Shown here in pieces: positions 57,199-64,000 of a DNA stretch of 64,000 nt. Position 1 is the stretch's first letter; every line of letters starts with the position of its first letter. This DNA is from Actinoplanes sp. TFC3 (GTDB lineage Bacteria; Actinomycetota; Actinomycetes; Mycobacteriales; Micromonosporaceae). A program made the position numbers and the translations under genes. The notes beneath the pieces are model-generated. The model made no database searches. It had not been told where the DNA came from and saw only the letters and a program-made list of their open reading frames with translations. The stretch covers positions 2,981,280 through 3,045,279 of the forward strand of contig NZ_LOJP01000001.1 in the NCBI RefSeq assembly GCF_001553785.1, written 5' to 3'.

Positions 57199-60100
57199 CT
57201 ACGCGGCGTTCGCCGCGAGGTCGGTCAGGTCCTCGATGTGGTAGGCGATCTCGGCGATCGTGCGGTCGGCGAGCAGGTCGGCCACGTCGTACGGCACCCC
57301 GTGGCAGACCGCGATGGTGCTGGCCACCGACGCCGCCATGATGGAGTCGCCGCCCAGGTCGAAGAAGTCAGCTTCCAGTTGCAGGCAGTCGTAGCCGAAG
57401 GCCAGCGCGAGGCACTGGGCAACCGAGGTTTCCAGGGCGGTGTAGTCACCGTCGGGGCGGCCTTCGAGCTCCACTCGTACGGCGGCAACGTTTTCCTTGA
57501 TTTTCTTCGAGGCCTGCAGCAGCCGCTCCTCCAGCGCCCGCATCTCCCGTTCCACCTTGGCCTCGATGTCGGCCGACAGGGCCACGTCGTAGGAGCGCAG
57601 CAGGTGGATCAGCTCGCCGCGGTAGTGCAGTTCACCGGCGAACAGCCGGGGCCGGCGCGAGCGCAGCCCGGCGTCGAGAACATCCAGCGCCAGCGTGGTC
57701 GGCAGCGCCTTGAACATGGTGTCGCCGTTGGTGCCGTAGTCGACCGCCATCCCGATTTCCTTCCACGCAACCCAGTCGAGGGCGATCACATGGCAGGCAT
57801 CCCCGGCCCGGGTGCGGGCGAGGTTGTCGAGGTAGTAGTTCGCGGCGGCGTAGTCGGCCTGCCCGGGCGCGGGGAACACCGAGGCCACCGAGGAGAAGTG
57901 CACGACGAAGTCGGGGCGGTCGTCGCGGGTGAGCTCGTCGAGCTTGAACGCCGCGTGCAGCTTGGCCCGGATCACCGCGTCGAAGTCGGCCAGGTCGCGG
58001 AACATGATGGTGCTTCCGCCGGGCAGGCCGGCGGCGTGCACGATGCCGTCGATGCGCCCGCACTTGCGCTGGATCTCCACCACGGCCGCGGCCAGCGCGC
58101 CCGGGTCACCGGCGTCGGCCGGGGTGACCAGCACGGTGGCGCCGAGGCGTTCCAGCTCCTGCACCGCTTGGATGCGACCGGCCGCCGCGGAGGTGGCGGA
58201 CTTGCTGAGCAGGGTGTCCCACTGCTCGCGCGGGGGCATGCCGGAGCGGCTGAGCAGGGCCAGCGTGATGCCGCTCTGGCGCTGGGCGAACGAGGTGGCC
58301 ACGGCCAGCCCGAGCGCGCCGGTGCCGCCGGTGATCAGGTAGGTGCCGCCGGGCCGCAGGTAGGCCGCGGGATCCTCGCCGGCGGGCTGCTCGACCTCGA
58401 CGAAGACCTCGCGGCGGCGTTCGGTGCCGCGCAGCACGAACAGGCCGTACTCGTGGGACAGGATCTCGGCGCGCAAGGCGCCGGAGGGTACTTCGGTGTC
58501 CACATCGACGTGCGTGGTCCGGATGTACGGGTACTCGCGGCTGATCACCTTGCCAAAGCCGGCCAGGGCGGCGTTCTCGGCGACGACAGCCTCCTCGCCG
58601 TCGATGGCGCAGACGGCGCGGTGGGTCAGCACGGTCAGGTCCACCTTGACACCGGCCGCCATCAGCGCCTTGCACAGCAGGAACAGGCTGTGCAGGTTCT
58701 TCGAGGTCCGGCGCTCGATCTCGTCGATCGAAACGGCCGGGCCGGCCTCGAACGCCAGGGCGTGCACGATGTGCGTGACGTCCTCGTCGCCGACGATCCG
58801 CGCGATTGCCTCGAACGAGGCGGGATCGCTGGCGTCGAACGCGGTGCCCCCGGCAACGACCGGTTCGCCGAGGCGCAGCACCTGAGCGTCCGCGCCACTC
58901 GCGGCCACGGCGACAGCTTCGCCGCCGGTGTCCGGGTCGGCCAGGATGAGGACCTTCGTTGCCCCGGCGGTGGCGGGCACCTCCGGGGCAGCGGCGGGCT
59001 GCAGCTCCACGCCGTGGGTCACCGGGTGGCTCTCGTCCACGGTGGCCAGGGACAACTGCTCGCGCCAGGTGGCGGGGAACTCCACCCAGGCCGTGCTCTC
59101 GTCGAACTCGTACCCGGGCAGGTGCACGATGCGAGGGCGGTGGCCCGCGCCGGTGCTGCCGGCCGGAGCGCCCTGCAGGTACGCCGACGCCTGCTCGGCC
59201 AGCGGACCCTGCACCGGGGTGGCACCGCCGGCCAGCGTTGCGACCAGTTGCTCGCGCAGGTCGGCGGCGGACGTGACGGCCAAGGCGATGCGGTGCCGGT
59301 GTGAGCTGCGCGAGGCCCGTACGGTGTGGCAGACGTCGGCGATGCTGACCCCGGCCAGGCCCCCGTTGTCGATGAACGCGATGTAGCTCTCGGCCAGGGC
59401 ACTCAGCGAGCGGATGGTGGCGGCGCTGAGGGTGAACAGGTACGGGCCGCCGGCGTCCGGGGTGGCCGCGTCGGCGGGCACGTACTCCTCGACGACGACG
59501 TGGGCGTTGGTGCCGCCCAGGCCGAACGCGCTGACCCCGGCGCGACGGGGGCCGCCGGGTGACTCCCACGGGTGCAGGTCGGTGGAGACGTACAGCGGGC
59601 CGGAGGCGAAGTCGAGCTTCGGGTTGGGGTGCACGAAGTTGGCCTGCGGCGGGATCGCCCGGCGACGCAGCACGGCGATCGCCTTGAGCAGCCCGATGAC
59701 TCCGGAACCCTCGAAGAGGTGGCCGACGTTGGCTTTGACCGTCCCGACGGCGCAGAAGTTGCGGTCGCTGGTGTGCCGGGCGAACGCGCGGCGCATCCCC
59801 TCGTGCTCGATGGGGTCGCCGACCCGGGTGGCGGTGCCGTGCGCCTCGAGATAGCCGATGGAACGCGGGTCGACCCCGGCGTTGCGCCAGGCCGCGTCCA
59901 GCAGATCGGCCTGGGAGTCGGAGTCGGGGTTGGTGATGCCCTCGGTGTTGCCGTCGTGGTTGACCGCGCTGCCCTTGATGACCGCGTAGATCTGGTCGCC
60001 GTCGGCCACTGCCTGGTCGAGGCGCTTGAGCACCACCGAGCCGGAGCCCTCGCCGAAGCCGGTGCCGTCGGCCGCCTCGTCGAAGGTGCGGGTGACACCG

Positions 60101-60789
60101 TCGGAGGACTCGATGCCGATGGTGGAGTGCGGATGCTTGACCGGGGCGAAGACGATCCGGGCGCCGCCGACCACGGCGAGTTCGCAGTCGCCGGCCAGCA
60201 GGGCGTTCTTGGCCTGGTGCACCGCCACCAGGGTGGCCGAGCAGGCGGTGTCCACGGTCATGCTGGGCCCCCGCAGGTCGAGGTAGTGCGACAGCCGGTT
60301 GGCCAGCATCGTCGGGATGTTGCCGGTGATCGCCTGCTGGCCCACCGTCGGGTCCACCCGGCAGATGTAGTCCAGGTACGTCGAGCCGGGGTTGACCGCG
60401 AACCCGACGAACACCCCGGTCCGGCTGCCCCGCAGCCGATCGCTGGAGTAGCCCGCGTCCTCCAGGGCCAGGAACATGGCGCGCATGACCATGCGGTGGT
60501 GCGGGTCGGTCAGCGTGGCCTGGCGCGGGTTCATGGCGAACAGCGCGTAGTCGAAGCTGTCGACGATGTCGAGGAAGCAGCCGTTGTGGTAGTCGATGTC
60601 CGGGTCGGTCACCGGGTCGACGCTGGTGGCCCGCAGGTAGCGGATGTACTCGTCGAGCTTGTGCCGCCGCTCCTGCGGGAAGGGGCGGGTGAGGCTGGTG
60701 CCGGTGCTGATGATCTGCCAGAACTCCTCGAGGGTTCGAGCTCCGGGCACCTCGACCGAGACGCCGACGACCGCGATATCCGTGTTCAT
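57199..60789 (-). CDS. Type I polyketide synthase module KS-KR-ACP without AT
   Basis: A 1196-residue single module. The ketosynthase (~1-435) has active Cys in DTACSATLVAVH and both His in EAHGTATRVGDP and NVGHLFEGSG. A linker and ketoreductase structural part (~440-780) lead to the ketoreductase (~785-990): TGGTGALGLAV, SSVASVFPAPGQADYAAAN. A helical stretch (~1050-1085) precedes the carrier domain (~1110-1190, DFFDLGGDSIMAASVAS). There is no AT, DH, ER or TE domain, so extender units must come in trans. Its ATG overlaps the malonyltransferase stop (ATGA). The product should be a beta-hydroxyacyl chain, once or iteratively extended. Confidence 0.9.
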   Translation of the reverse strand: MNTDIAVVGVSVEVPGARTLEEFWQIISTGTSLTRPFPQERRHKLDEYIRYLRATSVDPVTDPDIDYHNGCFLDIVDSFDYALFAMNPRQATLTDPHHRMVMRAMFLALEDAGYSSDRLRGSRTGVFVGFAVNPGSTYLDYICRVDPTVGQQAITGNIPTMLANRLSHYLDLRGPSMTVDTACSATLVAVHQAKNALLAGDCELAVVGGARIVFAPVKHPHSTIGIESSDGVTRTFDEAADGTGFGEGSGSVVLKRLDQAVADGDQIYAVIKGSAVNHDGNTEGITNPDSDSQADLLDAAWRNAGVDPRSIGYLEAHGTATRVGDPIEHEGMRRAFARHTSDRNFCAVGTVKANVGHLFEGSGVIGLLKAIAVLRRRAIPPQANFVHPNPKLDFASGPLYVSTDLHPWESPGGPRRAGVSAFGLGGTNAHVVVEEYVPADAATPDAGGPYLFTLSAATIRSLSALAESYIAFIDNGGLAGVSIADVCHTVRASRSSHRHRIALAVTSAADLREQLVATLAGGATPVQGPLAEQASAYLQGAPAGSTGAGHRPRIVHLPGYEFDESTAWVEFPATWREQLSLATVDESHPVTHGVELQPAAAPEVPATAGATKVLILADPDTGGEAVAVAASGADAQVLRLGEPVVAGGTAFDASDPASFEAIARIVGDEDVTHIVHALAFEAGPAVSIDEIERRTSKNLHSLFLLCKALMAAGVKVDLTVLTHRAVCAIDGEEAVVAENAALAGFGKVISREYPYIRTTHVDVDTEVPSGALRAEILSHEYGLFVLRGTERRREVFVEVEQPAGEDPAAYLRPGGTYLITGGTGALGLAVATSFAQRQSGITLALLSRSGMPPREQWDTLLSKSATSAAAGRIQAVQELERLGATVLVTPADAGDPGALAAAVVEIQRKCGRIDGIVHAAGLPGGSTIMFRDLADFDAVIRAKLHAAFKLDELTRDDRPDFVVHFSSVASVFPAPGQADYAAANYYLDNLARTRAGDACHVIALDWVAWKEIGMAVDYGTNGDTMFKALPTTLALDVLDAGLRSRRPRLFAGELHYRGELIHLLRSYDVALSADIEAKVEREMRALEERLLQASKKIKENVAAVRVELEGRPDGDYTALETSVAQCLALAFGYDCLQLEADFFDLGGDSIMAASVASTIAVCHGVPYDVADLLADRTIAEIAYHIEDLTDLAANAA

Positions 60790-61658
60790 TTCAGGCTTCC
60801 CTCAGCGATCTTGTTGACAAGTGAACTCAAGGTGTGGCCGTTTACCTCGTCGAAGGCGGTCACACCGGCCGAGCGCAGGGTGGTCACGGCGCGGACCCAT
60901 TCGACCGGCGCCGACAGTTGCCGGGCGAGCAGGCCGGCGCCGTCGGCGACGTCGAACAACTCGCCGGTGATGCTCGAAACCACAGGTGTCTGCGGTGGCT
61001 GGAAGACGCAGTCGTCGAGCACAGCGCGCAGGCGGTCGGCCGCGGGTTGCATCAGCTCGGTGTGGAAGGGACCGCTGACGTTGATCGGGACCACCCGGGC
61101 GCCGGGCAGCGCGGCGATGGCCTTGCCCGCGACGGCGACCTCGGCCCGGTCCCCGGCGATGGTGGTCTGGGTGTCGGCGTTGAGGTTCGCGATGAACACC
61201 TTGGTCAGCCCGGCCTCGGCCAGCGCCCGGCGCACGAAGGCAGCCGGGACCCCCTGCACTGCCGACATGCCACCGCCGGTGACCTCGGCCATCAGCTCGG
61301 CCCGGCGCTTGACGACCCGCAGCGCGGTGGCGAAGTCGAGCACCCCACCGGCGACCAGCGCGTTGTACTCGCCCAGGCTGTGCCCGGCGAAGAACCGGTA
61401 CCGCTGCGGATCCGCGGCGAGCTGCTCGCGGCCCAGCAGCGCGTTGACCACGAACACCGCGGGCTGGGCGTAGCGGGTGTTGCGTAGCTGCCGGTCGGGG
61501 TCGGCCAGGCACAACTGTTTGATGGAGAAGCCAAGAATCTCGTCGGCGGCGGCGGTGTCCTCGGGGAACCGGTCGAACAGTTCTGCTCCCATTCCCCGGC
61601 GCTGCACACCCTGACCAGGAAAAAGTAGACATCGCACGGTGGCACTCGTATCGGTCAC
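60786..61658 (-). CDS. Malonyl-CoA acyltransferase (trans-AT)
   Basis: A 290-residue FabD-type acyltransferase: N-terminal LFPGQGVQRRGMGAELF, nucleophile FFAGHSLGEYNALVAGG, His in INVSGPFHTELMQPAA and C-terminal NGHTLSSLVNKI. It loads malonyl (or a related unit) onto the carrier domain of the AT-less synthase encoded directly downstream. The GTG at 61658 follows GAGGAG, which lies over the stop codon of the preceding gene. Confidence 0.9.
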   Translation of the reverse strand: MTDTSATVRCLLFPGQGVQRRGMGAELFDRFPEDTAAADEILGFSIKQLCLADPDRQLRNTRYAQPAVFVVNALLGREQLAADPQRYRFFAGHSLGEYNALVAGGVLDFATALRVVKRRAELMAEVTGGGMSAVQGVPAAFVRRALAEAGLTKVFIANLNADTQTTIAGDRAEVAVAGKAIAALPGARVVPINVSGPFHTELMQPAADRLRAVLDDCVFQPPQTPVVSSITGELFDVADGAGLLARQLSAPVEWVRAVTTLRSAGVTAFDEVNGHTLSSLVNKIAEGSLK

Positions 61659-61661
61659 GCG

Positions 61662-62732
61662 TTACTCCTCGTGGGCATGATGAGCGAACTGCTGGACCGA
61701 TTCGAAACGCAGTCGCCGGGAAAGAGGCTGCATGCATTCCCGGGAGAAACGACGGGCACTCACGCCCGGACCGCAGTCGACAATGCGTTCGATATCGGCG
61801 TCGGAAATGGCGTGCGAGATGGCCGTTTCCCATTCGACGCGGCGCAGGAAAACCTGGTCGAGAAACTCGGTCATCAGGTCACCGGCATCCTGCAGATTGC
61901 CGGCCCGATCCATCGCGTAAACGGGTAACTGCAGGTCAGGGCCGGTGGGTGACCCGCCGATGAACGCACGATCGGCGTGGACCTGGCGCACCGCTTCGGC
62001 CAGCGCCGGGCTGTGAAAGGGAATGGTGTTGGCCAGAAAGGACCAGGTGGCGCCGGTACGGATCAGCTCGGGTCCGTGCACCCGGTGGAAGTCCAGCAGG
62101 TCGGGGGCCGGGCCGCTGACCACCTGCACGGACCGCGAGTTGACCAGGCCGACGGTGAGGGCTTGGGGACGTACCTTGTTGTAGGCCTCCACCGCCTCTT
62201 GCACGTCCTGGCGTGACGTCCCGCTCAGCAGCGCCATCGGGCTTGCCGGGCTGGCGCTGTGCTCGGCGGTGAGGTGGTGAGCGCGGATCAGACTGCTCGC
62301 GACCAATCTGATTGACCAGGTCACGGCGTCGAGGAAGGCGTCGAGGCGCCGCAGTCGCAGACCGCAGACCAGGGCCGCCTGCAGCCCGATGCTGTAACCA
62401 AGCGCGGCCACGACCGGGCCGGCACCCAGGCGGCGGGCCGGTTGCAGCCGGCAGAGCTGGTGCACGACCACGCAGATGCCGGCGGCGATCGAGTTGCAGA
62501 GCGGGTCCGCCGGGACGGTGCCCGGCTTCTCCAGCCATTGCCGCAGGTTCAGCAGGTGCACCGGCGCCGGCGTGGCCTCGGCGGCGAAGCGCTCGCGCAC
62601 CTGATCGAGGGCAGCGAAAACACAATGGAAATAGGCGGCATTGGCGGGCTCGGCATAAAGCGCTGCCAGCGCGGACAGCAATTTATCGTTGTTCCCGCCG
62701 AGGCCGTCGAAGAGAACAAGGGTACGCGTCAT
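61662..62732 (-). CDS. Second acyltransferase-like protein (AT or acyl hydrolase)
   Basis: A 356-residue protein of the acyltransferase fold but far from FabD. The Ser elbow reads ALGYSIGLQAALV (Tyr before Ser instead of His), and the His region IPFHSPALAEAV is kept, so the Ser-His pair is complete. The C-terminus (DADIERIVDCGPGVSARRF) matches AT ends. In trans-AT systems a second AT often proofreads stalled chains or loads a special starter; either is possible. The ATG at 62732 gives the normal N-terminus (MTRTLVLFDGLGGNND). AT-rich codons near its start differ from the neighbours. Confidence 0.75.
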   Translation of the reverse strand: MTRTLVLFDGLGGNNDKLLSALAALYAEPANAAYFHCVFAALDQVRERFAAEATPAPVHLLNLRQWLEKPGTVPADPLCNSIAAGICVVVHQLCRLQPARRLGAGPVVAALGYSIGLQAALVCGLRLRRLDAFLDAVTWSIRLVASSLIRAHHLTAEHSASPASPMALLSGTSRQDVQEAVEAYNKVRPQALTVGLVNSRSVQVVSGPAPDLLDFHRVHGPELIRTGATWSFLANTIPFHSPALAEAVRQVHADRAFIGGSPTGPDLQLPVYAMDRAGNLQDAGDLMTEFLDQVFLRRVEWETAISHAISDADIERIVDCGPGVSARRFSRECMQPLSRRLRFESVQQFAHHAHEE

Positions 62733-63280
62733 GATATCGGCCTGCTCAGGGGAATTCACCTCGTCATTTCGGGCATGGTTCAGCGCCCGGCGTATGCGGC
62801 TGTTTCGCGCCTGCCGACAACCATTGTCGAGGGCGCGGAGCTGGCTTGACCGGGCACCGATCCCGCAGGCGCGCAAAACGGCGTGGAATGCAGCTGAGAA
62901 ACCACTCGGTCAGGTGGCCAGGGAAAAGCTATCCCGGCGGTAACGATGGGTCAAGGCTTGCAATCGGAGAGTATTCAAGCCGCGCGACGGCGGCGCCGGG
63001 AGCCGCGAAACGGGGTAAAAACCGACGACATCGGCATTACGGAGAGCGGATATGGCCGATTCGCCGAGATATTTGCTGGGGTAAATCCCCGCACGCCCGC
63101 CACCGTGTGACCTTAGCCATACCCCCATCGATGCCCTCACCGGCCGGCGGAATGCCCGTTCGACGCCACCGGCTCAGCCGGATGGCCATAGTGGAGGGTG
63201 CGGTCGTACCCGAACGGATATCCCCGTCACCGCACCGGCCGCTGAACCCGCGGCCGGTTCCTGCCCTCGGTGCAGGAGGC
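62733..63280. other. Long intergenic region upstream of the polyketide operon
   Basis: No convincing gene is present. The stretch is visibly less GC-rich than its surroundings. It holds the probable operon promoter, a small hairpin CGACAA-CCA-TTGTCG (62815-62829) in the predicted leader, and GGGGTAAATCCCC (63078-63090). The predicted leader of roughly 185 bases is long for an actinobacterial transcript. Confidence 0.5.
62926..62954 (-). promoter_or_regulatory. Candidate promoter of the polyketide operon
   Basis: On the minus strand TTGACC (62949-62954), a 17-base spacer and TAGCTT (62926-62931) fit a housekeeping-sigma promoter of the Streptomyces type. It lies about 195 bases before the first ATG (62732). 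Confidence 0.45.
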
Positions 63281-64000
63281 TCAGACGGGTGCCGGGTGGC
63301 GGTGCAGATCGACCACGCGGTCCACCCGGGCGGCGATGTCGGCGCGGTGGGTGATCACCAGCACGGTCCGGCCGGCGGCGACGGCGAGCAGGTCGGCGAG
63401 CAGGGACACCGCGGTCGGGTCGTCGAGGTGTTCGGTGGGTTCGTCGAGGATGAGCACCGGGAAATCGGCCAGCAGCGCCCGGGCCAAGGCCAGCCGCCGC
63501 CGCTGACCGCCGGACAGGGACCGGCCATGCTCACCGATCAGCGTCTGCACGCCGTCGGGCAGGGTGTCCACCCAGTCGAGCAGCCGCGCGCCGGCCAGCG
63601 CGCCGCGGAGCTGCTCCTCGGTGGCTTGCGGGCTGGCGATCCGCAGGTTGGCCGCGATGGTCGTGTCGAACAGGTACGCGTCCTCAGCCAGGTAACCCAC
63701 GAGCTGCCGGACCCGTTCGGGTGCAATGCGGCGCAGGTCGACACCGTCGAGGGTGACCCGACCGGCCGACGGGTCGAGCAAACGCACCAGCAGGGCGGCC
63801 ACGGTGCTCTTACCGCAACCGCTCGGGCCGACCAGCGCGACCCGCTCTCCCGCCCGTAAGACCAGATCGGTGTCGTGCAGCACCGGGCGGCCCGGGGCCC
63901 AAGCCGCGGTGACCTTCTCCAGCCGCAGGGTGGGCGGGCCGGCGGGGACGTCGACCGGTGAAGCGGTCGATGCGATGGGCGCCGGGGTGGACAGCACCCC
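63281..64000 (-). CDS. cydC: CydC-like ABC exporter subunit (5' end outside window)
   Basis: The visible 239 residues are the C-terminal ABC domain of a larger protein; the frame stays open to the window edge. Walker A is GPSGCGKST, signature LSGGQRRRLALARALLA, Walker B LILDEPTEHLDD and switch His VITHRADIAA. The phrase DEPTEHLDD together with LPDGVQTLIGEHG is typical of CydC or CydDC fusions, which export thiols for cytochrome bd assembly. The Pro/Ala-rich stretch before the ABC domain fits a linker. It is probably unrelated to the polyketide operon. Confidence 0.75.
   Translation of the reverse strand, partial: GVLSTPAPIASTASPVDVPAGPPTLRLEKVTAAWAPGRPVLHDTDLVLRAGERVALVGPSGCGKSTVAALLVRLLDPSAGRVTLDGVDLRRIAPERVRQLVGYLAEDAYLFDTTIAANLRIASPQATEEQLRGALAGARLLDWVDTLPDGVQTLIGEHGRSLSGGQRRRLALARALLADFPVLILDEPTEHLDDPTAVSLLADLLAVAAGRTVLVITHRADIAARVDRVVDLHRHPAPV

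Noticed and set aside
57169..59304. A 711-codon open frame on the plus strand opposite the polyketide synthase
   Set aside because: The minus strand carries all catalytic motifs of KS, KR and ACP. The plus-strand frame shows no domain and ends within the module.
62910..63140. A 76-codon minus-strand frame upstream of the polyketide operon
   Set aside because: It has no ribosome-binding site and no recognisable motif, and it overlaps the predicted promoter.
63281..64000. The ABC subunit at the right edge as the exporter of the polyketide
   Set aside because: Its sequence is of the CydC type and it is separated from the operon by about 550 bases; the MATE gene inside the operon is the better candidate.

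Overview
This is a strongly GC-rich chromosomal window with actinobacterial gene style: GTG starts, ATGA/GTGA stop-start overlaps, Tat signals, a class F sortase, PRC-barrel/DUF2382 proteins and DUF2156 enzymes. The gene mix looks most like Micromonosporaceae (Actinoplanes or a relative). That placement is inference from gene content, not from a marker gene. I see no rRNA, tRNA, CRISPR array, transposase or phage gene. Where a CDS start differs from the longest open frame, it was chosen from signal peptide, ribosome-binding site or operon spacing.

Layout. 60-5770: a MurR/RpiR regulator, a BadF-type sugar kinase, a Tat-exported esterase and a three-gene polar amino acid ABC importer. 5949-10820: a secreted jelly-roll-like protein, a maltokinase-cap-like gene interrupted by an in-frame TAG, an L,D-transpeptidase lipoprotein, an NAD(P)-binding protein, an unusual inositol-monophosphatase-fold protein and a LysR regulator with a palindromic site over its own start. 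11047-17090: a probable general-stress locus with a membrane protein, two PRC-barrel/DUF2382 paralogues, an AI-2E-family membrane protein, an RsbQ-like hydrolase and a DICT-domain protein. Three promoters here match the actinobacterial SigB form GTTT-N15-GGGYA. 17087-22935: a secreted protein, two membrane diguanylate cyclases and a zinc alcohol/glucose dehydrogenase.

23041-40148 looks like a sulfur scavenging island. Ten minus-strand genes, almost all overlapping, encode a hydrolase, two LLM flavin monooxygenases, an SfnB/DszC-like acyl-CoA-dehydrogenase-fold monooxygenase, a complete peptide-type ABC importer and a heterodimeric ABC exporter. Beside them lie a LysR regulator and a divergent two-gene unit: a fusion of a ketopantoate-reductase-like domain with a 3-mercaptopyruvate-type sulfurtransferase, and a GlcD-like FAD oxidase.

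40192-54227: a CHRD-like surface protein with its class F sortase, a Ser/Thr kinase, a GGDEF-EAL protein, a MASE1-like sensor kinase, a DUF3455 protein, a three-gene membrane operon (DUF2156 transferase, a decayed esterase paralogue, an active esterase) and a GH43 enzyme with a carbohydrate-binding module.

54406-62732 is a compact five-gene polyketide operon: an acyltransferase-like protein, a malonyltransferase, a single KS-KR-ACP protein with no AT domain, a MATE exporter and a stand-alone condensation-domain protein. It has no thioesterase, dehydratase or enoylreductase and is the best candidate for an undescribed system. The window ends inside a CydC-like ABC exporter subunit.
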